Origin: an uncultured bacterium | GTDB lineage: Bacteria > Cyanobacteriota > Vampirovibrionia > Gastranaerophilales > Gastranaerophilaceae | NCBI GenBank assembly: GCA_947361225.1 | Contig: CANAIK010000007.1 | Span: forward strand, 1 to 44,998 | Length of the DNA stretch: 44,998 bases | Direction of reading: 5' to 3' | Part shown: one piece after another, positions 1 to 9,524 of the stretch | Layout: each line of letters starts with the position of its first letter | How positions within the stretch are numbered: the stretch's first letter is position 1 | The notes under the pieces: model-generated | Databases searched by the model: none | What the model saw: the letters and a program-made list of their open reading frames with translations, nothing else | Told to the model about the DNA's origin: nothing | Program-made: the position numbers and the translations under genes

Positions 1-615
1 AACGGAATTTACGGTGCAACAACTTATCTTATTTATGATAAAGCCTCAAGGGAAGCTGCAATTGTAGATTGCACAAGTTCTATCGAGGAAATTGAAAAAA
101 CGATTAAGAATAATAATCTTACTTTAAAATATATTCTAATAACTCACGGGCATTTTGATCACGTTTATTGTGTTCAAAAAATGAAAGAAAAATTCCCAAA
201 TGCCCTTATTTTAATGCACAAAGACGACCTGCCGCTTTTGAATCAGGTTCAAGTCCAATGCGCTATGGCGGCTGTTGATAATATTAGCGTTCCTTGTGTG
301 GACGGATTATTGGATGAAAAAAGTCATAATTTATCTTTAGGAAAAAAGGAAATTAAAGTTCTTCACACAAAAGGACACTCCAAAGGCGGGGTTTGTTATT
401 TAATCAATGATTCTTTATTCTCGGGTGATACTTTGTTTCAAGAATCAATCGGAAGATGTGATTTATTTGGCGGGGATTATAAAGAAATTGAAAAAAGCAT
501 TAAAGAAAAACTCTTTCAATTAGAAGAATCCACAACCGTCTATCCCGGACACGGAAGTTCTACCACAATAGGTCACGAGAAAAAATACAACCCTTATTTT
601 GGGTCCAACTATTAA
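1..615 (+). CDS. Metallo-beta-lactamase-fold hydrolase (5' partial)
   Basis: The reading frame is open from base 1, so the gene starts before the window; the first internal ATG is at 181 but is not the real start. The part upstream of 181 encodes THGHFDH, the HxHxDH metal-binding signature. Further on come a conserved HTKGHSKGG histidine, GDTLF (bridging Asp) and YPGHG near the C-terminus, which together are the binuclear zinc/iron site of the glyoxalase II-like, YcbL-type MBL hydrolases. A hydrolase acting on a thioester or similar small substrate in the cytoplasm is likely, but the substrate cannot be read from the sequence. No terminator is evident in the 106 bp before atpD. Confidence 0.88.
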   Translation, partial: NGIYGATTYLIYDKASREAAIVDCTSSIEEIEKTIKNNNLTLKYILITHGHFDHVYCVQKMKEKFPNALILMHKDDLPLLNQVQVQCAMAAVDNISVPCVDGLLDEKSHNLSLGKKEIKVLHTKGHSKGGVCYLINDSLFSGDTLFQESIGRCDLFGGDYKEIEKSIKEKLFQLEESTTVYPGHGSSTTIGHEKKYNPYFGSNY

Positions 616-697
616 TTTATTTTTCCACTCATATAAAAGGTTGAATTTTCCTTGAGGCTAATAAAAAAATTTTTATATCAAGCTATAATTTTAATAA

Positions 698-2128
<1,431 letters not shown>

Positions 2129-2131
2129 ACA

Positions 2132-2542
2132 ATGAATGATAAAATTCATTTAAAGGTTATAACTCACGAAAAAATTGTGTATGAAAAAGATATCGACGAG
2201 CTTTACGTTCAAGCAAAAGACGGAAAAATCGGGTTTTTAAAAAACCACACTCCAATGATTTGCGCTCTTGGAATCGGTGTTACAAAAGCAGTTAGCGATA
2301 ATAAACCCCAATGTATTGCAACAATGGGTGGAATATTGCAGTTCTCCAACAACAACGCAACTATCCTAACAGATGTCGCTGAACTTGATTGCGATATTGA
2401 TATTGCAAGAGCAAATCACGCAAAAGAAAGAGCAGAGGCAAGATTAAGAGCAAAAGAAGACAATCTGGATGTCTTGAGGGCTCAAATTGCATTGTCCAAA
2501 GCAATTGCAAGAATCTCAGCCAAAGATAACAAACATTTCTAA
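2132..2542 (+). CDS. atpC: F-type ATP synthase subunit epsilon
   Basis: 136 residues, typical for epsilon. The N-terminal beta-sandwich carries the recognisable GKIGFLKNHTPMI stretch, and the C-terminal part is a helical hairpin rich in Ala, Arg and Lys (LSKAIARISAKDN), which in the family can insert into F1 and inhibit ATP hydrolysis. It starts 3 nt after the atpD stop, with GAGG in the last atpD codons as ribosome-binding site, so the two are translated from one message. No terminator is visible after the stop. Confidence 0.96.
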   Translation: MNDKIHLKVITHEKIVYEKDIDELYVQAKDGKIGFLKNHTPMICALGIGVTKAVSDNKPQCIATMGGILQFSNNNATILTDVAELDCDIDIARANHAKERAEARLRAKEDNLDVLRAQIALSKAIARISAKDNKHF

Positions 2543-2618
2543 ATCTTAATTTAATCTTTATAAGCTAAATTATTAATTTATGCTAATATAGATAAAAAGG
2601 AAGTTTAAGGAGATGAAA

Positions 2619-3740
2619 ATGAGAATTCCTATTATCAATTCAAAACGTCAATACGAATCAATTGCGCCTAAAGCCGAAAAAGCGGTTTTGGAGGTTATGC
2701 GCTCAGGTTCTTATATTCTTGGTGAGAATAACAAAAAATTCGAACAAGAAATGTGCGAATATCTAAACGTAAAAAACGCAATCGCCCTAAACTCGGGAAC
2801 CGACGCACTGCATTTGGCGCTAAGAGCACTTGATATAGGAGAAGGAGACGAAGTAATCTCAACCGCTTTCACTTTTGTTGCAACAAGTGAATCAATTGGA
2901 ATTGTAGGGGCAAAACCCGTTTTTGTTGACATTGACCCTGATACTTTTAATATTGATGCGACAAAAATCGAAGCGGCAATTACTCCTCGAACAAAAGCAA
3001 TTATTCCTGTCCATTTATACGGTCAGCCCTGCGATATGGATGTAATTATGGATATTGCAAAACGTCACAATCTTTTTGTAATTGAAGATGCTTGTCAGGC
3101 AATCGGAGCGGAATATAAAGGTAAAAAAGTCGGAACAATCGGAGATATCGGATGTTTCAGTTTCTATCCCACCAAAAACCTTGGCACAATGGGCGACGGG
3201 GGAATGGCAGTTACCAATTCAACATATTTAAAAGACAGAATTCTTGCTCTTCGAAACCACGGAGGCGCAATTCGTTATCATCACGATGAAATCGGCGTTA
3301 ATTCAAGATTAGATGAAATTCAAGCAGCAATTCTTCGAGTAAAACTTCCTTATATTGATTCTTGGAACAAACAAAGAAGAGAACACGCAAAATATTACAA
3401 CGAATTATTATCCAAATGCGATTTAATTGAAACGCCCAAAGAACTCGACGGAACCTATTGTGTTTATCATCAATATACTATTAAAATTCCTAATCGGGAC
3501 AATGTTCATAAAATGCTTGCAGATTCAGGCATCGGAGCAATGATTTATTATCCGATTCCCTTGCATTTGCAAAAAGTGCACGAAAAATACGGATTCAAAG
3601 AAGGTGAATTAATTAATACCGAAAAAAATACAAAATTAGTATTATCCCTTCCGATGTTTGCTGAAATTACAAAAGAAGAACAAGATATTGTTGCTAAAAC
3701 TCTTATTGAATGCGTGGAAAAATCACTTGCAGCAGTTTAG
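2619..3740 (+). CDS. DegT/DnrJ/EryC1/StrS-family aminotransferase
   Basis: A PLP-dependent sugar aminotransferase of fold type I. The PLP-binding segment [12 protein letters not shown], the Asp of [11 protein letters not shown] and the Schiff-base Lys in [15 protein letters not shown] (near residue 186) are all present, as is the family RNHGG motif. About 373 residues, the normal length. The start at 2619 is chosen over the in-frame ATG at 2613 because AAGGAG at 2607-2612 directly touches the earlier ATG but stands 6 nt from the later one. Enzymes of this family amino-transfer keto-sugars for cell-surface glycans; the actual sugar is unknown and no other glycan gene is adjacent. Confidence 0.9.
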   Translation: MRIPIINSKRQYESIAPKAEKAVLEVMRSGSYILGENNKKFEQEMCEYLNVKNAIALNSGTDALHLALRALDIGEGDEVISTAFTFVATSESIGIVGAKPVFVDIDPDTFNIDATKIEAAITPRTKAIIPVHLYGQPCDMDVIMDIAKRHNLFVIEDACQAIGAEYKGKKVGTIGDIGCFSFYPTKNLGTMGDGGMAVTNSTYLKDRILALRNHGGAIRYHHDEIGVNSRLDEIQAAILRVKLPYIDSWNKQRREHAKYYNELLSKCDLIETPKELDGTYCVYHQYTIKIPNRDNVHKMLADSGIGAMIYYPIPLHLQKVHEKYGFKEGELINTEKNTKLVLSLPMFAEITKEEQDIVAKTLIECVEKSLAAV

Positions 3741-3751
3741 AATCCTGTAGT

Positions 3752-3780
3752 TTGCATCAAATTTAACTTTATTATATTAT
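3752..3780 (+). promoter_or_regulatory. Promoter of the NrtR-like gene, apparently leaderless
   Basis: TTGCAT (3752-3757), a 17-bp spacer and TATTAT (3775-3780) stand exactly 6 nt before the ATG at 3787, and there is no purine-rich ribosome-binding site. Transcription would begin at or next to the start codon. Confidence 0.5.
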
Positions 3781-3786
3781 AAAGTT

Positions 3787-4473
3787 ATGAGAACATTCGC
3801 TGAAACTAAAACCCACGAAGTCACGGTCGATGTTGTGATTCTTACTATTCACAACGATAGAATCAAAGTTCTGCTTGTAAAACGTGCAAATGAACCCTTT
3901 AGAGGCAAATGGTCAATCCCCGGGGGATTTATAAGACTGTCTGAGAATATTGACGACGCTGCTTTAAGGGTTTTAAAAGAAAAAACCACAGTTTCTAACA
4001 TTTATCTAGAACAACTCTACACTTTTGGAGACCCCTTAAGGTATCCTGACGCCAGAGTCATTACTTGTGCTTATTTTGCACTTTTAAGGGCCGAGGATAT
4101 TATAATTGACACAAAAAAACTGGAAGGGGTCAGCGATATTCAATGGCACGAGGTTGAAAAACTGCCTCCGCTTGCTTTTGACCACAAAGAAATCATCGAA
4201 TATTCCCTTAAAAGAACAAGGGAAAGACTTGAACTTTGTCCAATTGCTTTTCAGCTACTGCCCAAAAAGTTTACGCTTACTGAACTTCAAAAATCCTATG
4301 AGCTTATTCTACAAAAAAAACTTGATAAAAGAAATTTTAGGAAAAAAATGCTATCAGGGAATATTTTAGTTGAAACAAACGAATACACGAAATCTGTCTC
4401 AAAACGCCCGGCAGCGTTGTATTCATTTGACAATTTCACGCTTAACTCCAAACGTGGACATTTTTTCAGCTAA
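3787..4473 (+). CDS. NrtR-like transcriptional regulator (Nudix domain plus winged helix)
   Basis: 228 residues. An N-terminal Nudix-fold domain (about 10-140) is followed by a C-terminal winged helix (about 155-225) with the NrtR-type pattern FTLTELQ...LDKRNFRKK...RPAALY. The segment TFGDPLRYPDARVI is also typical of NrtR-family regulators. The Nudix box reads GGFIRLSE, seven residues, then RVLKEK instead of REUxEE, so catalytic glutamates are lost. This points to a ligand-sensing repressor and not a hydrolase. NrtR proteins bind ADP-ribose and control NAD genes; relatives in Bacteroidetes control sugar genes. No obvious target gene is adjacent, so the regulon is open. Confidence 0.85.
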   Translation: MRTFAETKTHEVTVDVVILTIHNDRIKVLLVKRANEPFRGKWSIPGGFIRLSENIDDAALRVLKEKTTVSNIYLEQLYTFGDPLRYPDARVITCAYFALLRAEDIIIDTKKLEGVSDIQWHEVEKLPPLAFDHKEIIEYSLKRTRERLELCPIAFQLLPKKFTLTELQKSYELILQKKLDKRNFRKKMLSGNILVETNEYTKSVSKRPAALYSFDNFTLNSKRGHFFS

Positions 4474-4531
4474 AAATATTAAAAAATTTTAACTTTTAGC
4501 CCGAGGACAATAAAAATGTTAAAGTTGTTAA

Positions 4532-4744
4532 ATGATAGCACCAATTCAAGAAGATTTTTTAAATCTAAAGCTTTTATTACGTTTAAAAAAAGAAATTGAG
4601 AACGAACAGCTGCAAAAAACAATTGATGAAATTGATTATTTTAATAAAACGCAACAAGACTCAATTTCGAAACGAAAATTTGTTGCAAAAGAAAAAATAG
4701 ACTTAATTAAAAAACTAAGCAATGCAAGAATCAAAAATTTATAA
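4532..4744 (+). CDS. Small hypothetical protein (70 aa)
   Basis: A 70-residue, Lys/Glu/Ile-rich, probably all-helical protein whose 3' end overlaps the next gene by 23 nt in another frame. No family is recognised. The overlap with the DUF2344 gene and same-strand placement suggest translational coupling, but the upstream ribosome-binding site is not convincing, so a spurious ORF in AT-rich DNA cannot be excluded. Confidence 0.4.
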   Translation: MIAPIQEDFLNLKLLLRLKKEIENEQLQKTIDEIDYFNKTQQDSISKRKFVAKEKIDLIKKLSNARIKNL

Positions 4745-5408
4745 ATATCGCTTAAAATTAACAAAAAACAAAGCCTTAAGGTTTATTTCCCACCTTGATT
4801 GGCAGAATTTGATTCTAAAAATTTTTAGAAGATGTGAACTGGAACTTGTTTTATCCCAGGGATTTAACAAAATGCCCAAAGTTTCATATTCTCCGGCGCT
4901 GCCGATTTTTCTTGAATCAAATTGCGAATTAGTGAATTTTCAAGTCTATAAACCCCTGTCCGATTCTTTTTTAGAGGATTTTAAAAAAAATTCCCCTAAA
5001 GGAATTGAAGTTTTATCAATAACCCCGATTGAAGATAAAAAAGAACCAAAATCCCTTGAGAATTACTTGCAATGGGCAAGATATGAGGCAATTATCAACC
5101 AAGAAAAAAAATCTATTTACAATTTAGATAAATTAAGATATATTATAGACAAGTGTTTATCTTGTCAAGAATTATTAATCAACAAGAAAACAAAAAAAGG
5201 TTTAGAAAAAACGATTAATTATCGAAATTCCCTAAAGTCTTTTGAAATTAAGGATGATAATGTTTTGTCTTTTGTGCTAAAAGTTGGGCAAAACGAAGAA
5301 ATTCCGGCACTTAGAGCGGATGAATTCTTGAAAAAAATATTTCCTAGTATCAGTTTCCTAAAAATCAAACGAGTGGAGTTTTTCGATAGTAATTTAAAAG
5401 TTATTTAA
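4722..5408 (+). CDS. DUF2344 / TIGR03936-type radical-SAM-associated protein
   Basis: 228 residues. The N-terminus (YRLKLTKNKALRFISHLD, then RRCELELVLSQGFNKMPK and SYSPALPIFLES) is the hallmark of TIGR03936/DUF2344. In many bacteria this domain is fused to or follows a radical-SAM protein and sits just upstream of RNase E/G, exactly as here: RNase E/G starts 20 nt downstream. No radical-SAM partner with a CxxxCxxC motif is encoded next to it. A role in RNA or ribosome-linked modification has been guessed from this neighbourhood in the family but is not established. Confidence 0.85.
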   Translation: MQESKIYKYRLKLTKNKALRFISHLDWQNLILKIFRRCELELVLSQGFNKMPKVSYSPALPIFLESNCELVNFQVYKPLSDSFLEDFKKNSPKGIEVLSITPIEDKKEPKSLENYLQWARYEAIINQEKKSIYNLDKLRYIIDKCLSCQELLINKKTKKGLEKTINYRNSLKSFEIKDDNVLSFVLKVGQNEEIPALRADEFLKKIFPSISFLKIKRVEFFDSNLKVI

Positions 5409-5428
5409 GTTTAAAAAAGGATTATCTA

Positions 5429-7189
5429 ATGTCAAAAAGAATAGTTATTTCGGAAAAAGACAACGTTGCAGCATTAATCGAGGATTCCAAAGTTAGTGAA
5501 TTTTTCGTATCTAAAGGAGATGTTCTTTTAGGAGATGTTTATCTATCAAGGGTTGACAATGTTCTTCCTTCAATCGAGGCTGCGTTTGTCGATGTCGGAA
5601 TGGCTGATAAAATGGGCTTTATCCACACCGATGATATCATCGGGAAAGGAACATTAAAAGAAAAAGTTCAACCGAATCAAAAACTTATTGTTCAGGTTGT
5701 AAAAGAACCAACAGGACACAAAGGTCCGAGAGTCACAACCGCACTTTCTTTGCCGGGGCGTTTTTTGGTGTTATTGCCCGATGAAAAAGGAGTTAATGTT
5801 TCAAAAAAAATCACTTCTCAAAAAGAAAGAGCAAGACTAAAATCAATTGTAAGTTTATTAAAACCCGTTGGAGTCGGGGTTATTGTAAGAACCGAGGCTC
5901 AAGGTCAATCGGATAGTGAAATTCAAGAGGATTTAGAAATTCTTCTTGATAAATGGAATTCAATTGTAAACGCAGCTGATAGCGCTAATCCGCCGGCTTT
6001 ATTGTATCGAGATCAAGATTTATTATATCGAGTTATAAGAGAGGCTGCCGACAATGAAATAGATGAAATTATTGTTGACACTGCTTTTGCACTTCACAGA
6101 ACAACTCAGCTATTGTCCCATTGGAATTTGCAAATTAAAGTAGTAATGCACAAAGGATCTGAACCACTTCTGGTTTCCACAGGGGTTAATAAAGAAATTC
6201 TTAACGCACTTAACACAAAAGTTAATCTTCCTTTGGGCGGATATTTGTTTATCCAACAGACTGAGGCGCTAACTGTTGTTGATGTTAATTCAGGGAAATT
6301 TACAAGTTCCACCAATCAAGCGGAAACTATTCTTAAAACAAATATGCAGGCGGCTGATGAAATCGCCCGTCAGCTAAAATTAAGAAATATAGGAGGAATG
6401 GTTGTAATCGACTTTATCGATATGAATAGTCGAATGGATAAACTTGCGCTGTTAGAGCATTTCGAGTTGGTTTTAGAAAAAGACAAAGCAAAACCCCAAA
6501 TCGGACAACTTTCTGATTTAGGTCTTGTTGAACTTACCCGTCATAGACAAGGACAAAGCTTATGTGAAATTTTCACAAAAAAATGCGATAAATGCTCAGG
6601 TCAAGGGTTTATAATCGATGATTTAAAATTTGCAACACCAACTGCAATTGGTGAGAATCGAGCTAAAATGAACAAAATCAAAGGACCGTTTAACTCGAAT
6701 TTCTCCAATGCGCCTGAGAATGCTCCTAATCAGAATAAAAACTTTAAATTCGATAAAAATCAAAGAAAAGATAAACAAAAAAAAGAAAGATTCCAGAATC
6801 AACAAAATCAACCTGAATTAACGAAAACAGAAGTTAATGATTTAATTGATGATTTAATTAAAGACGTGGTTATGGATAATAAACCTGAAATCGCAGAAGA
6901 AAAACAGGTTGAAGTTGAACAAACCCCGATTGAATCAACACAAGAAACAGAAAAACAGGTTGAAGTTGAAAAAGAACCTCAAGCAAAAAAACTTCCAAGA
7001 AAAACTAAAAAAACAAGAAAAAAAGATGAATCCGAACCTTTAAAACCGGAAATAAAGGAAGAAACAAAAGAAGAACAGCCGCAAGAAAAAGAAGAAACAA
7101 AAGAAGAACAGCAAGAAACTCCAAAAGAGGCTAAAAAACCCGCTAAAAAAACAACAAGGAGGACAAAAAGTGCTAAAAGCGGCAAGTAA
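5429..7189 (+). CDS. rng: Ribonuclease E/G family endoribonuclease
   Basis: 586 residues. The S1 RNA-binding domain spans about 35-110, the RNase H-like and DNase I-like parts follow. The metal-binding aspartates are in VVDVNSGK (D285) and VIDFIDM (D328), and the zinc-link CDKC is at 386-389, followed by SGQG. It processes rRNA and starts mRNA decay in single-stranded AU-rich RNA. Residues from about 400 to the end form a disordered Asn, Lys and Glu-rich tail, ending in basic KKTTRRTKS, comparable in place to the degradosome scaffold of RNase E. Start supported by AAGGA 7 nt upstream. rne versus rng cannot be decided from the domain alone. Confidence 0.95.
   Translation: MSKRIVISEKDNVAALIEDSKVSEFFVSKGDVLLGDVYLSRVDNVLPSIEAAFVDVGMADKMGFIHTDDIIGKGTLKEKVQPNQKLIVQVVKEPTGHKGPRVTTALSLPGRFLVLLPDEKGVNVSKKITSQKERARLKSIVSLLKPVGVGVIVRTEAQGQSDSEIQEDLEILLDKWNSIVNAADSANPPALLYRDQDLLYRVIREAADNEIDEIIVDTAFALHRTTQLLSHWNLQIKVVMHKGSEPLLVSTGVNKEILNALNTKVNLPLGGYLFIQQTEALTVVDVNSGKFTSSTNQAETILKTNMQAADEIARQLKLRNIGGMVVIDFIDMNSRMDKLALLEHFELVLEKDKAKPQIGQLSDLGLVELTRHRQGQSLCEIFTKKCDKCSGQGFIIDDLKFATPTAIGENRAKMNKIKGPFNSNFSNAPENAPNQNKNFKFDKNQRKDKQKKERFQNQQNQPELTKTEVNDLIDDLIKDVVMDNKPEIAEEKQVEVEQTPIESTQETEKQVEVEKEPQAKKLPRKTKKTRKKDESEPLKPEIKEETKEEQPQEKEETKEEQQETPKEAKKPAKKTTRRTKSAKSGK
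6898..7130 (+). repeat. Low-complexity repeats in the RNase E/G tail
   Basis: The codons for EKQVEVE occur twice (around 6900 and 6950), and the run for KEETKEEQ occurs twice about 30 nt apart (around 7060 and 7090). The stretch encodes a Lys/Glu/Gln-rich tail. Such direct repeats make tail length prone to change by slippage. Confidence 0.6.
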
Positions 7190-7595
7190 ATTTATTTTTA
7201 TTCTTGTTCTTTTTATAACAACAAATTCACAAGCAACAGAAATGACAATTCCCGTAACAAGGGAGTTGTCAGACAAAAACGGGCAAATGGAACTTGTCCA
7301 GAATGAAATTAAAGTTGAGGATCTTGATATTGAACCGATTAACACGGATAAATTGAAAAACAGCATTATCCCCGACCCTAAAAAAGAAGGAGAAAAAATA
7401 ATAGCATTGTTCCTAAAAACAATGCTAGGTGTTGTTTTGTGCACAGTGTTTCTTTATTTGGTTCTGCTTTTTATCAAAAAATTCTACACAAGTGCTTTTA
7501 TAGGTGAGGAGGAATCGTTTGAAAATCTTGATTTATCAACGCCGCAAAATAAACAAGACGCACTCAAATCTTTTCTCAATCGGGCAAATAACTAA
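7170..7595 (+). CDS. Small membrane protein with signal peptide (141 aa)
   Basis: GTG start at 7170, preceded by a strong AAGGAGG at 7156-7162 with 7-nt spacing; the gene overlaps the RNase E/G tail by 20 nt, so the two are probably translationally coupled. Residues 1-22 form a signal peptide or first membrane segment, then an acidic extracytoplasmic stretch, then a long hydrophobic helix at about 83-107, then a short Lys/Phe and acidic cytoplasmic tail. The layout recalls the FliO type of small bitopic protein, but there are no flagellar genes here and I do not recognise the family. It could anchor the RNase, which is only a guess from the operon. Confidence 0.75.
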   Translation: MLKAASKFIFILVLFITTNSQATEMTIPVTRELSDKNGQMELVQNEIKVEDLDIEPINTDKLKNSIIPDPKKEGEKIIALFLKTMLGVVLCTVFLYLVLLFIKKFYTSAFIGEEESFENLDLSTPQNKQDALKSFLNRANN

Positions 7596-7852
7596 GCAAC
7601 AATCGAATTTGACCCCAAAATTTCCGCCTCGTTAGGCAAACCCTTGGTTTTTAATAATTCGTCCACAATATATTTCATTTTGCATTTAAAGGAATATCCT
7701 GTTTTATATATAGGGCAATTTTTGCATTTGCAATTTAATTTATAGCATTCAAGAGCGCTTGGAGTCCAGTTTTGCACAATTGAATCAGAAATTACTCCCT
7801 TGGTTTGACATTCGAACAATTCAACTTTAAAACCACTTTTTTTCTTGAGCAT
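7592..7852 (-). CDS. Cys-rich small hypothetical protein (86 aa)
   Basis: The start is the ATG at 7852, because AGGGG lies 8 nt before it; a longer version from TTG at 7870 would begin upstream of that site. The core CYKLNCKCKNCPIY with a further Cys 11 residues on and one more Cys near the N-terminus looks like a zinc or iron-sulphur binding knot. The flanks are Lys-rich. No family is recognised. Its TAG stop overlaps the TAA of the plus-strand neighbour within the tetranucleotide CTAA. Confidence 0.65.
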   Translation of the reverse strand: MLKKKSGFKVELFECQTKGVISDSIVQNWTPSALECYKLNCKCKNCPIYKTGYSFKCKMKYIVDELLKTKGLPNEAEILGSNSIVA

Positions 7853-8004
7853 TCTTGTATCCCCTAACAACTTCTATATTTATATTATGAGCTATCGAAA
7901 CGGATTTTTCAAAATTAATCCTATGAATGTAGTAGGAAAAAAATTACCCGCAATTTGTCTTTTTGGCTAATTAAAATTTACTAAAAATAACATAAACTTG
8001 TATT

Positions 8005-9462
8005 ATGTACGAATATTTTAAAAACTTAATAGACAAATCCGCCTGTCAATCAATCGGTGCGTGTTCAACCCATCCTACGATGAGTGCTTTATATGATATT
8101 TTCTTATCACAGCTAAGGGAAATTTCTTTTTATTTGGTAAAATTAAAAGAATTTGGAATTACAAACAAAGAAATAATGGCAAAATCAATTGAATCTTTGT
8201 CAATTTTTCTTATCAACACGAGTTTTAATCACCAAAAATATCTTTCTTTGATTGTTGAATTAAACGAGCTAAAAAATCAAATTAAAGAAAAATATCTTCT
8301 TTATTGTGCTCAAAAAGATTTCCCTTGTGAAATTATTAATACAAATGTCCAAATTGACAAAAAAACCACAATTTCAGAGCTAATTAACGCTGCGCAGAAT
8401 AAACAAAAAAATCTTGATAAGATAAAACAAAGATTATTTGAACTAATTACAATTTTTGCAAAATTATCTGCTATTGACGTTATTAAAATTAAAAAATTCG
8501 ACCCTACGTTCGATAAATTCGATTTTGAAATCTTAAGATTTTTTGCCCTTACGAACGGCTATTCAATAAGGAATGAAAAAATTGTAAGAAGAATTAAAGA
8601 ATTTAGTAAAATTAATTTAGAAATTAAAGAAAAACTTTATTCGACCCTTGAACAACAATACGGAAAAAAACAGAATGCAACAATTCTCACTTCCCCTGTT
8701 AAAGGACACTGCATTTTGGTTTCAGGGGATGATTTAAACGAACTTGAGGAGCTTTTAAAAACCCTCGAGGGACTTGAGCTAAAAGAACAAATCAATGTTT
8801 ATACGCACGGACCTTTAATTCTGGCCCATTTTTATCCTTATTTTAAAAACAACAAATTCCTAAAAGGACACTACGGGTCAAACAACGCTCAGTACGATTT
8901 TTCAGTATTCCCTGGTTCAATTCTAATAACACAGAACTTTGTTCAAAAAATCGACAATTTATATAAAGGTGAAATTTTCTCGAATAAGATTATTTCTTAT
9001 GAACGTGTTTTTGATATCAAAAACAACGATTACAAACCCATAATTGAAGCAAGTTTATCACAAAGCGGATTTTTATCGAATCAAGATAAAAAAGAAATTA
9101 AAGTTAACTATGAAATCGATGATATAAAAAATATTCTATCCGATTTTTGCGATAACGAAATTGCGATTGTGACATCAAAAATTGATGATTCAGGATTTTT
9201 AGACGAATACGATAACAAAAAAATAATTTATTTTAATTGTCCCCTGGAGAATGATTTATTGATTGAAACAATTAGAACCCTTGAGCAAAAACAGGTAAAA
9301 ATAAGCGTTTTTAACTCTCAATGTACTATAGAAAATTTAAATACGATTCTGTTTTTACTTAGCAAAGAACTAAATCTTTATTCTGTTGATTGTACTTCAA
9401 TCCTAATTAATCCACATATTATTGAATCATTGAATGAAGATTTTGGCGTTAAGACAATATAA
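8005..9462 (+). CDS. Degenerate hybrid-cluster protein (Hcp/prismane) homologue
   Basis: 485 residues. Landmarks of Hcp are recognisable in order: SACQSIGAC (15-20) like the second half of the N-terminal Cys motif, then PVKGHCILVSG (231-241), INVYTHG (263-269), the KGHYGSN region (288-293), FPGSILIT (302-309), and the C-terminal INPHIIESLNEDFG. Yet residues that hold the clusters in true Hcp are changed: the first CxxC is replaced by E3/K6, the His of SGHD is D, the Glu of THGE is P, the Cys after the FPG motif is N, and the persulfide Cys and distal Glu have no counterpart. C412 and C440 may be survivors. True Hcp reduces hydroxylamine/NO; this one is unlikely to. Its role is unknown. Alignment is by eye. 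Confidence 0.75.
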   Translation: MYEYFKNLIDKSACQSIGACSTHPTMSALYDIFLSQLREISFYLVKLKEFGITNKEIMAKSIESLSIFLINTSFNHQKYLSLIVELNELKNQIKEKYLLYCAQKDFPCEIINTNVQIDKKTTISELINAAQNKQKNLDKIKQRLFELITIFAKLSAIDVIKIKKFDPTFDKFDFEILRFFALTNGYSIRNEKIVRRIKEFSKINLEIKEKLYSTLEQQYGKKQNATILTSPVKGHCILVSGDDLNELEELLKTLEGLELKEQINVYTHGPLILAHFYPYFKNNKFLKGHYGSNNAQYDFSVFPGSILITQNFVQKIDNLYKGEIFSNKIISYERVFDIKNNDYKPIIEASLSQSGFLSNQDKKEIKVNYEIDDIKNILSDFCDNEIAIVTSKIDDSGFLDEYDNKKIIYFNCPLENDLLIETIRTLEQKQVKISVFNSQCTIENLNTILFLLSKELNLYSVDCTSILINPHIIESLNEDFGVKTI

Positions 9463-9481
9463 ATTTGCATTAAATATCCAA

Positions 9482-9514
9482 TTCAAGACCTTAAAATTAT
9501 TTTAAGGTCTTGAA
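9482..9514. terminator. Bidirectional terminator-like hairpin
   Basis: Perfect 15-bp inverted repeat (9482-9496 and 9500-9514) with a TTA loop, lying in the 62 bp between the convergent Hcp-like gene and the 1339-residue GH13 gene. The stem is AT-rich at base and loop with a GACC/GGTC core; T-tails are weak, so it may also act as a 3'-end stabiliser. Confidence 0.7.
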
Positions 9515-9524
9515 TAATGTAATA

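Noticed and set aside
4106-4369. 87-residue ORF inside the NrtR-like gene
   Set aside because: Frame-shifted shadow; the NrtR-like frame has clear family motifs through this region.
7040-7444. Phe/Cys-rich 134-residue ORF on the minus strand
   Set aside because: It is the antisense shadow of the Lys/Glu-rich RNase tail and of the next gene.
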